A stretch of 64,000 nt of DNA. Source: Pseudomonas sp. ADAK13 (GTDB lineage: Bacteria > Pseudomonadota > Gammaproteobacteria > Pseudomonadales > Pseudomonadaceae). Both the position numbers and the translations under genes were made by a program. Numbering within the stretch: the first letter of the stretch is position 1; each line of letters begins with the position of its first letter. The stretch lies in NCBI RefSeq assembly GCF_012935715.1, contig NZ_CP052860.1, forward strand, positions 5,270,001 through 5,334,000. Direction: 5' to 3'. The notes beneath the pieces were generated by a model. It ran no database searches. It had not been told where the DNA came from and was given only the letters and a program-made list of their open reading frames with translations. Below are positions 20,329 through 31,300 of this stretch, piece by piece.

Positions 20329-21969
20329 CTACTTGGGATACAACGGCGGCAAGCTGGTGCTGTCCCCCGCAGGGTCCTGCTCGCGCTCCGCCATCGGAAT
20401 CGCCTTCACCGCTCGCCACAATTCCTCTCCCTGCCAATACTGCCCACTCTCGCTGTACAGCGCGCCGTTCAACCCATCCAACGCATCCGACAGCGGCACA
20501 AACCGCGCGGCCATATCGGCCAGCGTCTCCGGCTGTTGCCGTGCCCAGGCATCCAGCGCCTGGCGTGTGGCCTGTGGGTCGTTGGCCTGGCTCGCGCGCT
20601 TGAGGTCGTCCAGTAACGTACGCGGGCTCGGGCCGGTTTGCGCGGCACGCAGGATCGCCGGCTGCCAGCGCGCACGCCACCACAAGCCGAAGCCCAGCAG
20701 GGTGGTGCAGGCCAGGATCAGGCTGGTCAGTTGCCAGATCCACAGGCTGTCGTTGTCCGGTGCGGTGATCACGGTCGGGCTGGCCGGCGTGTCCACGATC
20801 AGGCTCGGGTTGGTCGCCACTTGCAGGGTGCGGGCCGGCAGGCTGGTGCGTTCCAGGTGGTCTTCGTGGGTGTTCCACCACACCACTTCCACCGGTGGCA
20901 GTTCGAGTGCGCCAACGCGGTTGGGCACCAGGGCTTCGCGGTCTTCACGGCTGCCGATCAGGCCGCGGTCGTTGTTCTGGTTGCTCAGCACCGGTTGGTC
21001 CGGGTAGCGGCGCAGGCCAGGGATGTCGCTCAGCGCCAGGGGCGGCAGTTGTGCGGCGGCCAGGCCTTCGGCTTTCAGGGTCAGGCTGCGGGTCAGGGAG
21101 TCGCCGACCTGCACGTGGTCCGGCTCGGGGTTCCAGCTTTCAGTCAGGGTCAGGCTGCGCGCCGGTAGCCAAGGGGCGTCTGCCGGGTATACAGCCGGCT
21201 TGGCCTTGACGGCCAGCGACAGCTCCGGCGAACTGACGTGGATCAGCTTGCCGGGTTTGGAGCCTTGGGGGTTATTGTCCTGGGCGGGCCGAGGCTCCAC
21301 CAGGGTGGCGCTGAAAATCTGCGCCGGGATCGTCAAGCTGCCGCTGTGCTGCGGGTAAATCGCATACCGCGTTTCGATCACACCATGGCGGATGCCGTTG
21401 ATGACTTTTTCGTAGGTGCGTGATTCACCGAGTTGCTCGATGCGCGTATCGGCGATCTGCAATGGCGTCAGGCTGCTGTCGTCGTACAGGGACACCGAGT
21501 GGTAGACGCGCACGGTCAGCAGCGCCTGGGCCTGGACGTAGACGCTGTCCTGGTCGAGGTTGGTTTCGATAAATACCGGCGCCAACTGGGTCTCGGTGTT
21601 CTGGCTGACGGTTTCCACCACTTGCAGGGTGATCGGTTGGGTCTTGAGTTCGCCGATCTGCAACGGCGGAATCACTACGGTGCCGGTCTCCTTGGGCAGC
21701 AGGGTGATGATCCAGCGGGTGGTGGCGTGGTTGTCGCCTGCCAGCGTGGTGAGCTGGTTGATCTGGCGGGTGCCGCTTACTTCAAATAGCGGGTCCAGTG
21801 GCGCCAGGTCCGGTTTGCCGAACAGCGTGACGTCGTTGGACTCCACCGTCAGTTCCACCGTCTCCCCGGAATTGATGCGGCTGCGGTCGACACTGGCCAC
21901 CAGGCCGGCGGCCTGGGCCTGGCTGGCCCACAACGCGAGGGTGAGAAGAAGGGCGGTGCAGCGGTTCAT
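20329..21969 (-). CDS. batD: BatD-like protein
   Basis: A 546-residue exported protein. A signal peptide (cleavage near AQA) precedes a long beta-rich region with repeated immunoglobulin-like segments, then a single membrane helix around residue 420 and a cytoplasmic tail. This matches BatD, a partner of the VWA proteins BatA and BatB in a complex tied to stress tolerance and envelope quality control; the function in Pseudomonas is poorly defined. The start at 21969 overlaps the stop of the upstream gene (ATGA). It is the last gene of a six-gene minus-strand operon. Confidence 0.8.
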   Translation of the reverse strand: MNRCTALLLTLALWASQAQAAGLVASVDRSRINSGETVELTVESNDVTLFGKPDLAPLDPLFEVSGTRQINQLTTLAGDNHATTRWIITLLPKETGTVVIPPLQIGELKTQPITLQVVETVSQNTETQLAPVFIETNLDQDSVYVQAQALLTVRVYHSVSLYDDSSLTPLQIADTRIEQLGESRTYEKVINGIRHGVIETRYAIYPQHSGSLTIPAQIFSATLVEPRPAQDNNPQGSKPGKLIHVSSPELSLAVKAKPAVYPADAPWLPARSLTLTESWNPEPDHVQVGDSLTRSLTLKAEGLAAAQLPPLALSDIPGLRRYPDQPVLSNQNNDRGLIGSREDREALVPNRVGALELPPVEVVWWNTHEDHLERTSLPARTLQVATNPSLIVDTPASPTVITAPDNDSLWIWQLTSLILACTTLLGFGLWWRARWQPAILRAAQTGPSPRTLLDDLKRASQANDPQATRQALDAWARQQPETLADMAARFVPLSDALDGLNGALYSESGQYWQGEELWRAVKAIPMAEREQDPAGDSTSLPPLYPK

Positions 21970-23708
21970 CGAGTCTTGTCCTGATGTTGTTGCTGTTCGT
22001 ACCAGAATTTGCGTCGCAGCAGCTCGCCGGGGTTGTCCGGGATCTGCCGCAGCCATTGTTCCAGGGCCTGGCGCTGTTCGCCTTCGATCGTGCCGTTTGC
22101 GGGGCGCAGGGGCGGCGTGGTGGTTTGCTCGTCACCCAACTCGCTGCCGGGCACCTCGTTGCTGCCGGCGTGGGGCGTGGCGCCGGTTTGTGTATCGGTT
22201 GCACCGGGTTGGCCCTGGCCCTGGGACGTCTGCTCGCCACCGGTGGCGGTCTGGCTGCTGGCGCCCGGTTGCGCAGTCTGGCCGGGTTGCGTGGTTTCGT
22301 CATCCTCGTTTTTTGCAGGCTTGGCCGGCTCGGTTTTTTCCGGTTCCTGCTGCATCAGGCTTTCCACCAGGGCTTTGTTCTTCAGCGCCGGCTGCAAGTC
22401 GGGCTGCGCTTCCAGGGCTTGCTCGTAGGCGTCGATCGCCGCTTCCAGCTCGCCGCTTTTGGCCAGGGCGTTGCCTCGATTGTAGTGGGAATAGGCGTCG
22501 CTGCCTTCGGCAAAACGCTTGGCCGCTTCGGCGTAGTTGCCCGCTTCATACAGCGCGACGCCTTGCCATTGCGGGTCTTCAAAATGTTCGGCAGCCTCGG
22601 CCGGGCGTTTTTTCTTCAGCAGCAATTGGCCTTGTTGGTCCGGGCGCAGCCACAGGTCCTGGAAGTCAAAGGCATAGCTGGGCTGCGGCGCGCCCAACAG
22701 CAGTAACGGCAAGAAGAACAGCCAGCCGCGGCGCCCAGCGCAGGCGGCCAGCAGCAACAGCGGCAAGAGCAGCCAATAACCCTGGTCGGCCCAGGTGTCG
22801 AGGTGCAGCAGTTGGCCGTCATTGCGCAGGCTTTGCGGGCCGTCCAGCAGGCCGAGGTGGCGCAGGTCCTTGTCGTCCAGGCGGGCCTGGCGGTAACGGC
22901 CGCCCATTTCGCTGGCGAAAGCCTTGAGGGTCGGACTGTCGAGGCGCGGCACGAGGATCGCGCCCTGGGCGTCCTTGAGGAATTCGCCGCTCTCCTGGGT
23001 CACTGGCGTGCCTTCGCGGCTGCCGATGCCGAGGATCGACAGGCTCGGCGCCTGGCTACCTTGTAACTGCAGGCGGATGCCCTGGCGTTCCTGCTTGGAC
23101 AACGACGAGCCAATCAGCAGCAGTCGGCCCTGGCCGAGGCCGCCATGCTTGAGCAGGCTCAGGGCTTTTTCCACGGCCAGGTCGGCGCGATGGCCGGGCT
23201 CGGGCATGATCGAGGGGCGCAGGGCCTCCAGCAGGTTATGACTGGTGGCCAGATCGTCCGAGAGCGGCACCAGGGTGTGGGCGCTGCCGGCGTAGACCAC
23301 GATGGCGGTCTGCGCATCGCTGCGGGCCTGGAGCAGGTCGAACAGCTTGCGCCGCGCCTGTTCGAGGCGGCTGGGCGGGCTGTCGGTGGCGAGCATTTCC
23401 GGGGTCAGTTCCAGCAGCACCACCAGCGGGTCGGCGGGTTTCTGACTGGACTGTTCCACGCGCTCCCAGCTTGGGCCGAGCAACGCCAGCACGGCCAGCA
23501 GCCAGGCAATCCCGAGCACCACCCACGGCGATTTGCTTTCGCGGCCACTGCCGCCGCTGAGCAACGCGGCATGGAAGGCTGGCGGCAGAATCATCTGCCA
23601 GCGCCCGGCGCGTTTCTGCCGGTGCCACAACTGCCACAGCAACCAGCCGAGCAGCGGCAGCAGCAACAGCCACCAGGGACGGAACCAGTGCGGCCACAGG
23701 GCGATCAT
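21966..23708 (-). CDS. BatB/BatC-type VWA and TPR protein
   Basis: A 580-residue membrane protein. Two N-terminal helices precede a VWA domain (about 85-290). The MIDAS motif is degenerate: LLELTPEML stands where DxSxS is expected. After further helices comes a TPR region (AVALYEAGNYAEAAKRF, YNRGNALAKSGELEAA) and a long Gln/Thr/Pro/Glu-rich low-complexity linker. This looks like BatB fused to BatC, which some genomes keep separate. The start at 23708 overlaps batA's stop. Confidence 0.8.
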   Translation of the reverse strand: MIALWPHWFRPWWLLLLPLLGWLLWQLWHRQKRAGRWQMILPPAFHAALLSGGSGRESKSPWVVLGIAWLLAVLALLGPSWERVEQSSQKPADPLVVLLELTPEMLATDSPPSRLEQARRKLFDLLQARSDAQTAIVVYAGSAHTLVPLSDDLATSHNLLEALRPSIMPEPGHRADLAVEKALSLLKHGGLGQGRLLLIGSSLSKQERQGIRLQLQGSQAPSLSILGIGSREGTPVTQESGEFLKDAQGAILVPRLDSPTLKAFASEMGGRYRQARLDDKDLRHLGLLDGPQSLRNDGQLLHLDTWADQGYWLLLPLLLLAACAGRRGWLFFLPLLLLGAPQPSYAFDFQDLWLRPDQQGQLLLKKKRPAEAAEHFEDPQWQGVALYEAGNYAEAAKRFAEGSDAYSHYNRGNALAKSGELEAAIDAYEQALEAQPDLQPALKNKALVESLMQQEPEKTEPAKPAKNEDDETTQPGQTAQPGASSQTATGGEQTSQGQGQPGATDTQTGATPHAGSNEVPGSELGDEQTTTPPLRPANGTIEGEQRQALEQWLRQIPDNPGELLRRKFWYEQQQHQDKTR

Positions 23709-24793
23709 CGACGCCTCCGCAAACGCAGGCGTTTCAGGCGCTCGCGCCATTCCGGGTTGGGTTGCAGGAAACGGCCCTTGCTGGACAGTTTGTTGAACAG
23801 CCGTTGCAAGGCGTTATCCGGCCAGCGTTCCTGGATCACCAGCAGCATGCTGAGGATCAGTGCCAACGCCAGCGGCGCGCTGTACAGCGCCTGGGCGGGG
23901 CGCGCCTGGGTCGGTTGCTGGGCCACGGGTTCGAGCTGGTCGAGGGTTTCCTTGATCTTCAGCAGTTCGTTGCCGTCGCGGGCGCGGAAGTAGCGGCCTC
24001 CGGTGGCCTCGGCGATGGCCTTGAGCGCCGGTTCGTCGAGGTCCAGGCTCGGGTTGACCCCGAGTATGCCCAGGGAGCCGGTTTGCTCGGGGTCGGCACC
24101 GATGCCGATCGGGTAGATTTTCACGCCTTCTTCGGCGGCCAGGCGGGCGGCGGTCAGCGGGTCGATTTCGCCGGCATTGTTGGCGCCGTCGGTGACCAGG
24201 ATCAGCACCCGGCTTTGCGCAGGGCGCTGACGCAGGCGCTTGAGCGCCAGGCCGATGGCGTCGCCAATCGCGGTGTTCTTCCCGGCAATGCCGATTTTTG
24301 CCTCATCGAGCCAGGTGCGCACAGTGCGCCGGTCAAAGGTCAGCGGCGCTTGCAGATACGCCTGGCTGCCGAACAGGATCAGGCCTACGCGATCACCTTC
24401 GCGGCTTTCCAGGAAGTCCCCCAGCAGGTGCTTGACCAGGCTCAGGCGGCTGACGTCCTCGTCCTGCCACTGCATGTCGGGGAAGTCCATCGAGCCGGAG
24501 ACGTCCACCGCCACCAGCAAATCGCGGCCACTGGCAGCAATGGGCAGCGGCTCGCCGAGCCATTCCGGGCGGGCGGCAGCGGTAAGCAGCAACAACCACA
24601 GGAACACGAACGGCGCTTGCTGGCGCCAGCCCGGCAGGTTGACTCGCGCGCGGCGGCGGGCCAGGCCTTCGAGATCGCTGAGGAAACTGACTTTCAGTGC
24701 CGGCTCGCCGCTGTCGGCCACTGGCAAGATGAGCCGCAGCAACCACGGCAATGGCAACAGGGCGAAGATCCACGGCCAGGCGAACTCAAACAT
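23705..24793 (-). CDS. batA: BatA-like VWA protein
   Basis: A 362-residue membrane-anchored von Willebrand A protein. N-terminal helices flank a basic loop, and the VWA domain follows from about residue 88 with an intact metal site: DVSGSMD, then later TAIGDAIG and TDGANNAGE. A C-terminal helix (about 310-330) anchors it in the inner membrane with the domain in the periplasm. It overlaps both neighbours by a few bases, showing a tightly coupled operon. Confidence 0.85.
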   Translation of the reverse strand: MFEFAWPWIFALLPLPWLLRLILPVADSGEPALKVSFLSDLEGLARRRARVNLPGWRQQAPFVFLWLLLLTAAARPEWLGEPLPIAASGRDLLVAVDVSGSMDFPDMQWQDEDVSRLSLVKHLLGDFLESREGDRVGLILFGSQAYLQAPLTFDRRTVRTWLDEAKIGIAGKNTAIGDAIGLALKRLRQRPAQSRVLILVTDGANNAGEIDPLTAARLAAEEGVKIYPIGIGADPEQTGSLGILGVNPSLDLDEPALKAIAEATGGRYFRARDGNELLKIKETLDQLEPVAQQPTQARPAQALYSAPLALALILSMLLVIQERWPDNALQRLFNKLSSKGRFLQPNPEWRERLKRLRLRRRR

Positions 24794-25280
24794 GTTTGCG
24801 AATCCAGGTGTCGACGGCCTGGGTCAGACCGGCGATGGCCTTGTCGTCGAGTTTGCATTCGGGCTTGTAGGCGCCTTCCACCAGCACCATCCAGCGGGTC
24901 AGGCCGGCGGCGGGGCAGCGGTTGTCGAGGAACGCCAGCCATTTACGGCCGTTGAGGGTGTGGCTCTGGCTGTAGGGGTAGTCGTTGCGGCACAAGCGTT
25001 TGAGCAGGCCGTTGAGTTGTTGCAGCCAGGCACCGGCCGGCGCGCCGTCGTAGGGTTTGGGCATCAGGGCCAGCTCGGCGAGGGCGGCGATGCGCAACGG
25101 GTCCAGGGGTTGTTCGGCACGGGCCAGCGGGCGCTTGGCCGGCAGGAAACGCCGCAGCGACCACAAGCCCCAGCCTGCCAGCGGGAGGATCAGCAGCAAC
25201 AGCCACCAGCCCGGCGCCGGCGGCCAGAAGCCGATCACCGGCGGGGCGATCAAGGGTTGCAGTTGGTCGAGGCTGCTCAT
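24786..25280 (-). CDS. DUF4381 protein
   Basis: A 164-residue protein with one strong N-terminal membrane helix (about 24-42) and a soluble C-terminal part. Its place between DUF58 and the VWA gene batA, with overlaps on both sides, is diagnostic of DUF4381 in MoxR/Bat operons. Its role is unknown; it is probably a structural partner of the VWA proteins at the membrane. Confidence 0.8.
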   Translation of the reverse strand: MSSLDQLQPLIAPPVIGFWPPAPGWWLLLLILPLAGWGLWSLRRFLPAKRPLARAEQPLDPLRIAALAELALMPKPYDGAPAGAWLQQLNGLLKRLCRNDYPYSQSHTLNGRKWLAFLDNRCPAAGLTRWMVLVEGAYKPECKLDDKAIAGLTQAVDTWIRKHV

Positions 25281-26209
25281 TGCTTTTTAACCGGGCGTTG
25301 CGGGTTCAGGTATTCGCGCAGTTGCTCGACCATTTCACCCTGGGTGCTCAAGGGCATCAACAGCACTCGCAGCTTTTGCGCGAGCAGTTCCCAACGGGCG
25401 CTGCGGGCTTCGGCTTGGGCCTTGTAGGCCTGGCGCAGGTCAAAATTGAGGGTGTCCAGTTCCAGCTGTGCGCCGCGCTCGGCGAAGCGCAGCAGCCCGG
25501 CGGCGGGCAGGGCGTGGTCCAGCGGGTCGGAGACCGGCAACAGCAGCAGGTCGCAATGCCGCGACAGCAGGCTCAGCTGTTGCTCGGCGCCTTCGGTCAG
25601 GGCGCGTTCGTCGCAGATCACAATCACCAGGCTGCCCGGGCGCAGGACTTCCCGGGCCCGGCGCAAGGCCATGCCGAGGGCGTCGGCTTCCGGGCGACGC
25701 TCGGTGTTGAGGCTCTGGTTGACCCGCACCAGACGGTTGAGCAATTGCAGCAGGCTTTGTTTGCTGCGCCGGGGTTTGATTTCGTAGTGCTCGCTGTCGC
25801 CGAACACCAGGCCGCCGACGCGGTCGTTGTGACCCAGTGCTGCCCAACCGATCAGGCTCGCCGCCTGGGCTGCCAGCACCGACTTGAACATCTGGCCCGA
25901 GCCGAAAAACAGCCGGCAGCTTTGTTCCACCATGATGAAGATCGGCCGTTCGCGCTCTTCATGGAACAGCTTGGTATGGGGTTCCTGGGTGCGTGCGGTG
26001 ACGCGCCAGTCGATGGTGCGTACGTCGTCGCCGGCCTGGTAAACCCGCACCTGGTCGAAGTCGACCCCGCGCCCGCGCAGTTTCGAGTGGTGCAGGCCGA
26101 TCAGCGGGCTGCGCTGGCTTGGCGTGGAAAACAGCTGCACTTCCCGCACGCGATGGCGCATCTCGATCAATTCGCTCAGGGTGACACGGGTTCCATCGCC
26201 AGCGTTCAT
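25277..26209 (-). CDS. DUF58 protein of the MoxR operon
   Basis: A 310-residue protein with the DUF58 signature: GRGVDFDQVRVYQAGDD followed by VRTIDWRVTARTQEPHTK, and a degenerate VWA-like C-terminal half. DUF58 proteins nearly always follow moxR and are thought to be handled by the MoxR ATPase. Two starts are possible: ATG 26209 (used here) or TTG 26218, which overlaps the moxR stop as TTGA. The stop overlaps the ATG of the DUF4381 gene. Confidence 0.85.
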   Translation of the reverse strand: MNAGDGTRVTLSELIEMRHRVREVQLFSTPSQRSPLIGLHHSKLRGRGVDFDQVRVYQAGDDVRTIDWRVTARTQEPHTKLFHEERERPIFIMVEQSCRLFFGSGQMFKSVLAAQAASLIGWAALGHNDRVGGLVFGDSEHYEIKPRRSKQSLLQLLNRLVRVNQSLNTERRPEADALGMALRRAREVLRPGSLVIVICDERALTEGAEQQLSLLSRHCDLLLLPVSDPLDHALPAAGLLRFAERGAQLELDTLNFDLRQAYKAQAEARSARWELLAQKLRVLLMPLSTQGEMVEQLREYLNPQRPVKKQ

Positions 26210-26214
26210 GGGCG

Positions 26215-27174
26215 TCAAGCGACGGCAACGACGTCGAGAATGCGCTGCACCACGCGGTCCTGGTCGATGCCGGCTGCTTCAGCCTCGAACGACAGAATGA
26301 TGCGGTGGCGCAGCACGTCGAACAGCACCGCCTGGATGTCTTCCGGGCTGACGAAGTCGCGACCGGCCAGCCAGGCGTGGGCCCGGGCGCAGCGGTCCAG
26401 CGCAATCGAGCCACGGGGGCTGGCGCCGTAGGCAATCCACTCGGCCATTTCCGGGTCGAACTTGGCCGGGGTGCGGGTGGCCATGACCAGTTGCACCAGG
26501 TATTCCTCCACCGCGTCGGCCATGTACAGGCCGAGGATTTCCTTGCGGGCGGCGAAGATCGCCTGCTGGCTGACCCGGCGCTCGGGCTTGGTTTCGCCGT
26601 TGAGGGCTTCGCCACGGGCCTGCTGCAGGATGCGGCGCTCGACGGCGGCATCGGGGAAGCCGATTTTCACGTGCATCAGGAAGCGGTCGAGCTGGGCTTC
26701 GGGCAACGGGTAGGTGCCTTCCTGCTCGATCGGGTTTTGCGTGGCCATTACCAGAAACAGTGGCGACAGCTCATAGGTACTGCGCCCCACACTCACCTGG
26801 CGCTCGGCCATGGCTTCAAGCAAGGCCGACTGCACCTTGGCCGGGGCACGGTTGATTTCGTCCGCCAGCACCAGGTTGTGGAAGATCGGGCCTTGCTGGA
26901 ACACGAAGCTGCCGGTTTCCGGGCGATAGATCTCGGTGCCGGTGATGTCGGCGGGCAGCAGGTCGGGGGTGAACTGGATGCGATGGAACTGTGCTTCGAT
27001 CCCTTCGGCAAGCTCCTTGATGGCCTTGGTCTTGGCCAGCCCGGGAGCGCCTTCAACCAGCATATGACCATCGGCGAGCAGGGCAATGAGCAAGCGCTCG
27101 ATGAGTTTTTCCTGGCCGAGAATCTGCGTTGAAAGAAAGGTTCGCAGCGCAAGCAGCGCTTCACGATGTTCCAT
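26215..27174 (-). CDS. MoxR-family AAA+ ATPase
   Basis: A 319-residue AAA+ ATPase. Walker A reads GAPGLAKTK, Walker B LVLADEIN, and the sensor-1 region MATQNPIEQEGTYPLPEAQLDRF is the MoxR hallmark. MoxR proteins act as chaperones for VWA or DUF58 partners, which are encoded directly downstream in the same operon. It is the first gene; the 312-bp gap upstream holds a REP element (27338-27469) and otherwise nothing I can name. Confidence 0.9.
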   Translation of the reverse strand: MEHREALLALRTFLSTQILGQEKLIERLLIALLADGHMLVEGAPGLAKTKAIKELAEGIEAQFHRIQFTPDLLPADITGTEIYRPETGSFVFQQGPIFHNLVLADEINRAPAKVQSALLEAMAERQVSVGRSTYELSPLFLVMATQNPIEQEGTYPLPEAQLDRFLMHVKIGFPDAAVERRILQQARGEALNGETKPERRVSQQAIFAARKEILGLYMADAVEEYLVQLVMATRTPAKFDPEMAEWIAYGASPRGSIALDRCARAHAWLAGRDFVSPEDIQAVLFDVLRHRIILSFEAEAAGIDQDRVVQRILDVVAVA

Positions 27175-27337
27175 CGATGACGGTTCCTGGAGAGGTGAGC
27201 CCCGGGCGTTGTTAAAAACGCCAGGGCCTGGGGGGCTTACTTTAATGCATCAGAGGGTGCGGCGACTAACGGCGCAGGGGGTATTTTTTGGGAATTGTGG
27301 GAAATGTCCGAGGTTTTTGCCGGCTGGAACCTACCTT

Positions 27338-27469
27338 TGTGGCGAGGGAGCTTGCTCCCGCTGGGTTGCGCAGCAGCCCCAATAAGGCGGCCAAGTTTTT
27401 CCAGACAGAGCGCAGTTGACTGGTTTGGGGCCGCTTCGCAGCCCAGCGGGAGCAAGCTCCCTCGCCACA
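27338..27469. repeat. REP-like element, second family
   Basis: The arms start with TGTGGCGAGGGAGCTTGCTC and end with the complementary GAGCAAGCTCCCTCGCCACA, with inner GCTGGG/CCCAGC pairing. This GAGGGAGC type differs from the GGGAGCTGG type at 12057. It lies in the gap between moxR and a small hypothetical gene. Confidence 0.85.
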
Positions 27470-27486
27470 TTGAGCCGTTTTGGCTT

Positions 27487-27843
27487 CTAGATCCGGATAT
27501 AGGTCCCGGTGCCCTTGAGAATGTTCTGCAAGGTTTCTTCCACTTCGGCCAGATCCGACTCCGCCGTGCCGTGGGTGATTTCCAGATGATCACTGCCGCC
27601 CAAGGCATCGGCGTCCGCTGCGCCAATCTCTACCAACAACGTCGTGGCACTCAGCGTGATCTTCAGCCCGTCCAGGGTCGACGGCTCGTAATCCCAGGTG
27701 ATTTCCACCTCGTCCTCATCCGGATAACGGGTGACCATGAACATCTCGCCCTTGTCGCCGTGGCAGCAGAGCATGGCCATGTTGTCTTCTTCGTCATCGC
27801 ACGGGTTGACGATCAGGTGGGCGGTGGTCAGTTGCAGTGGCAT
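27487..27843 (-). CDS. Conserved hypothetical acidic protein
   Basis: A 118-residue acidic protein without signal peptide or membrane segment. It has an Asp/Glu-rich loop (PDEDEVEITWDYEPS) and alternating strands, with a CC pair at MLCCHGD. I do not recognise a family with a known function. The ATG at 27843 has an AGGA site; a longer frame to 27888 has none. It is monocistronic between a REP element and the gdhB upstream region. Confidence 0.65.
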   Translation of the reverse strand: MPLQLTTAHLIVNPCDDEEDNMAMLCCHGDKGEMFMVTRYPDEDEVEITWDYEPSTLDGLKITLSATTLLVEIGAADADALGGSDHLEITHGTAESDLAEVEETLQNILKGTGTYIRI

Positions 27844-28311
27844 GGTTAATCCTGTCTGGGGGAGGGCGAAGCAGGGCAATTGTGCCATTGCGGCGAATTT
27901 TGTGCTGCATCGTGTGTCAGACCTTGTGGCATGACCTGACGGGCTATATCAGTCATTTCCGGTACTCGGCGCCTCGGGATTTCTCCGAAAACACCCGGTT
28001 GCCCAAGTCGCAACCCGCCAGCAGCGTGCCGATGACCGAATATGTCGCAGCGTCGCAAGCAGCACGCTTCCTACACTCGTTAAGCTGCGCAACGGATGTG
28101 CCTCGCCAGGAGTCTGACCTGCCCGTCGTACCGTCGCCTGGCTGGCAGCACATCTTATGGAAGTTGAATGTGACCTCATTGTCTTGTCCAGCTTCACCCA
28201 CCTGTCACTCTGAATTCGTTACTGTAGACCGCGAACAGAGCTGACGGTCTCCCCGCAAGGGGATAACACGCGACGCTTCCATCAATAACAAGCCCAAGCG
28301 GAGTACCACAG
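27844..28311. other. Divergent gap upstream of gdhB
   Basis: A 468-bp region between the divergent hypothetical gene and gdhB. Small frames are present but none looks coding. It must hold the gdhB promoter, but no strong -35/-10 pair or clear operator stands out by eye. GGAG at 28294-28297 is the gdhB ribosome site. Confidence 0.4.
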
Positions 28312-31300
28312 ATGGCGTTCTTCACCGCAGCCAGCAAAGCCGACTTCCAGCACCAACTGCAAGCGGCACTGGCGCAGCACATCAGTGAACAGGCACTGCC
28401 ACAAGTGGCGCTGTTCGCTGAACAATTCTTCGGCATCATTTCCCTGGATGAACTGACCCAGCGTCGCTTGTCCGACCTGGCCGGTTGCACCCTGTCTGCC
28501 TGGCGCCTGCTTGAGCGCTTTGATCACACCCAACCGCAAGTGCGGGTCTACAACCCCGATTACGAACGTCACGGCTGGCAATCGACCCACACGGCGGTCG
28601 AAGTGCTGCACCACGACCTGCCCTTCCTGGTGGACTCGGTGCGTACCGAGCTGAATCGCCGTGGCTACAGCATCCACACCCTGCAAACCACCGTGCTCAG
28701 CGTGCGTCGTGGCAAGAAGGGCGAGCTGCTGGAAATCCTGCCCAAAGGCACCCAGGGCGAAGACGTTCAGCAAGAATCGCTGATGTACCTGGAAATCGAC
28801 CGCTGCGCCAACGCCGCCGAGCTGAATGTCCTGAGCAAGGAACTTGAGCAGGTACTGGGCGAAGTGCGCGTTGCTGTCGCCGATTTCGAACCGATGAAAG
28901 CCAAGGTCCAGGAACTGCTGGCCGGTATCGACGCCAGCTCCTACGTGATCGACGGCGAAGAAAAAGCCGAGATCAAGAGCTTCCTGGAATGGCTGGTGGG
29001 CAACCACTTCACCTTCCTGGGCTATGAAGAGTTTGTGGTACGTGACGAGGCGGATGGCGGTCATATCGAATATGACGCCAACTCGTTCCTCGGTCTGACC
29101 AAACTGCTGCGCCCAGGCCTCACCGCCGACGACCTGCGCATCGAAGACTACGCGGTGAATTACCTGCGTGAACCGGCCGTGCTGTCGTTCGCCAAGGCCG
29201 CTCACCCAAGCCGCGTGCACCGCCCGGCCTACCCGGACTACGTGTCGATCCGCCAGATCGATGCCGACGGCAAGGTCATCAAGGAATGCCGCTTCATGGG
29301 CCTCTACACCTCTTCGGTGTACGGCGAAAGCGTGCGGGTGATCCCGTATATCCGCCGCAAGGTCACGGAAATCGAGCGTCGCTCGGGCTTCCAGGCCAAG
29401 GCGCATTTGGGCAAGGAACTGGCCCAGGTGGTCGAGGTTCTGCCCCGTGACGATCTGTTCCAGACCCCGGTGGACGAGCTGTTCAGCACCGTGATGTCGA
29501 TCGTGCAGATCCAGGAACGCAACAAGATCCGCGTGTTCCTGCGCAAAGACCCGTACGGCCGCTTCTGCTACTGCCTGGCCTACGTGCCACGCGACATCTA
29601 TTCCACCGAAGTGCGCCAGAAGATCCAGCAAGTGCTGATGGATCGCCTGAAAGCCTCGGACTGCGAGTTCTGGACCTTCTTCTCCGAATCCGTACTGGCT
29701 CGGGTCCAGCTGATTCTGCGGGTAGACCCGAAGAACCGCCTGGACATCGACCCGCTGCAACTGGAAAAAGAAGTGGTGCAGGCCTGCCGCAGCTGGCAGG
29801 ACGACTACTCCAGCCTGGTGGTGGAAAGCTTTGGCGAGGCCCATGGCACCAACGTGCTGGCGGATTTCCCGAAAGGCTTCCCGGCCGGCTACCGTGAGCG
29901 CTTCGCCGCGCATTCGGCTGTGGTCGACATGCAGCACTTGCTCAGCCTGACCGAAGCCAACCCGCTGGTGATGAGCTTCTACCAGCCGCTGGGCCAGGTT
30001 TCCGGCCAGCGCGAGCTGCACTGCAAGCTGTATCACGCCGACACCCCGCTGGCGCTGTCCGACGTGCTGCCGATCCTGGAAAACCTCGGCCTGCGTGTAC
30101 TGGGTGAATTCCCGTACCGCCTGCGTCATGCCAATGGCCGCGAGTTCTGGATTCACGATTTCGCGTTCACCGCCGCCGAAGGCCTGAACCTCGACATCCA
30201 GCAGCTCAACGACACCCTGCAGGACGCGTTCGTGCACATCGTCAACGGCGATGCCGAGAACGATGCGTTCAACCGCCTGGTACTGACCGCCGGCCTGCCA
30301 TGGCGCGACGTGGCGTTGCTGCGTGCCTACGCCCGCTACCTGAAGCAGATTCGCCTGGGCTTCGACCTGGGTTATATCGCCAGCACCCTGAACAACCACA
30401 CCGACATCGCCCGCGAGTTGACCCGGTTGTTCAAGACCCGTTTCTACCTGGCGCGCAAGCTGACCGCCGAAGACCTGGAAGACAAGCAGCAGCGCCTGGA
30501 ACAGGCCATTCTGACCGCCCTGGACGACGTTCAGGTGCTCAACGAAGACCGCATCCTGCGTCGCTACCTGGACCTGATCAAGGCCACCCTTCGGACCAAC
30601 TTCTACCAGGCGGATGCCAGCGGTCAGAACAAGTCGTACTTCAGCTTCAAGTTCAACCCGCACGCGATTCCTGAATTGCCGAAGCCGGTGCCGAAGTTTG
30701 AAATCTTCGTCTACTCGCCACGGGTTGAAGGCGTGCACCTGCGCTTTGGTAACGTCGCTCGCGGCGGCCTGCGCTGGTCCGATCGTGAAGAAGACTTCCG
30801 TACCGAAGTGCTGGGCCTGGTAAAAGCCCAGCAGGTGAAGAACTCGGTCATCGTGCCGGTGGGCGCGAAGGGCGGCTTCCTGCCGCGTCGCCTGCCATTG
30901 GGCGGCAGCCGGGACGAGATCGCGGCCGAGGGCATCGCCTGCTACCGCATCTTCATTTCCGGCCTGCTGGACATCACCGACAACCTGAAAGACGGCGCCC
31001 TGGTGCCACCGTTGAACGTGGTGCGCCACGACAACGATGACCCGTACCTGGTGGTGGCCGCGGACAAGGGCACTGCGACCTTCTCCGACATCGCCAACGG
31101 CATCGCCATCGACTACGGCTTCTGGCTGGGTGACGCGTTTGCGTCCGGTGGTTCTGCCGGTTACGACCACAAGAAAATGGGCATCACCGCCAAGGGCGCG
31201 TGGGTGGGCGTGCAGCGTCACTTCCGTGAGCGCGGCATCAACGTCCAGCAAGACAGCATCACCGTGGTGGGCGTGGGCGACATGGCCGGCGACGTGTTCG

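Noticed and set aside
28282..31251. 989-codon open frame antisense to gdhB
   Set aside because: It mirrors the gdhB coding frame in GC-rich DNA, its product is His/Gln/Val-rich without recognisable domains, and gdhB is unmistakable on the other strand.
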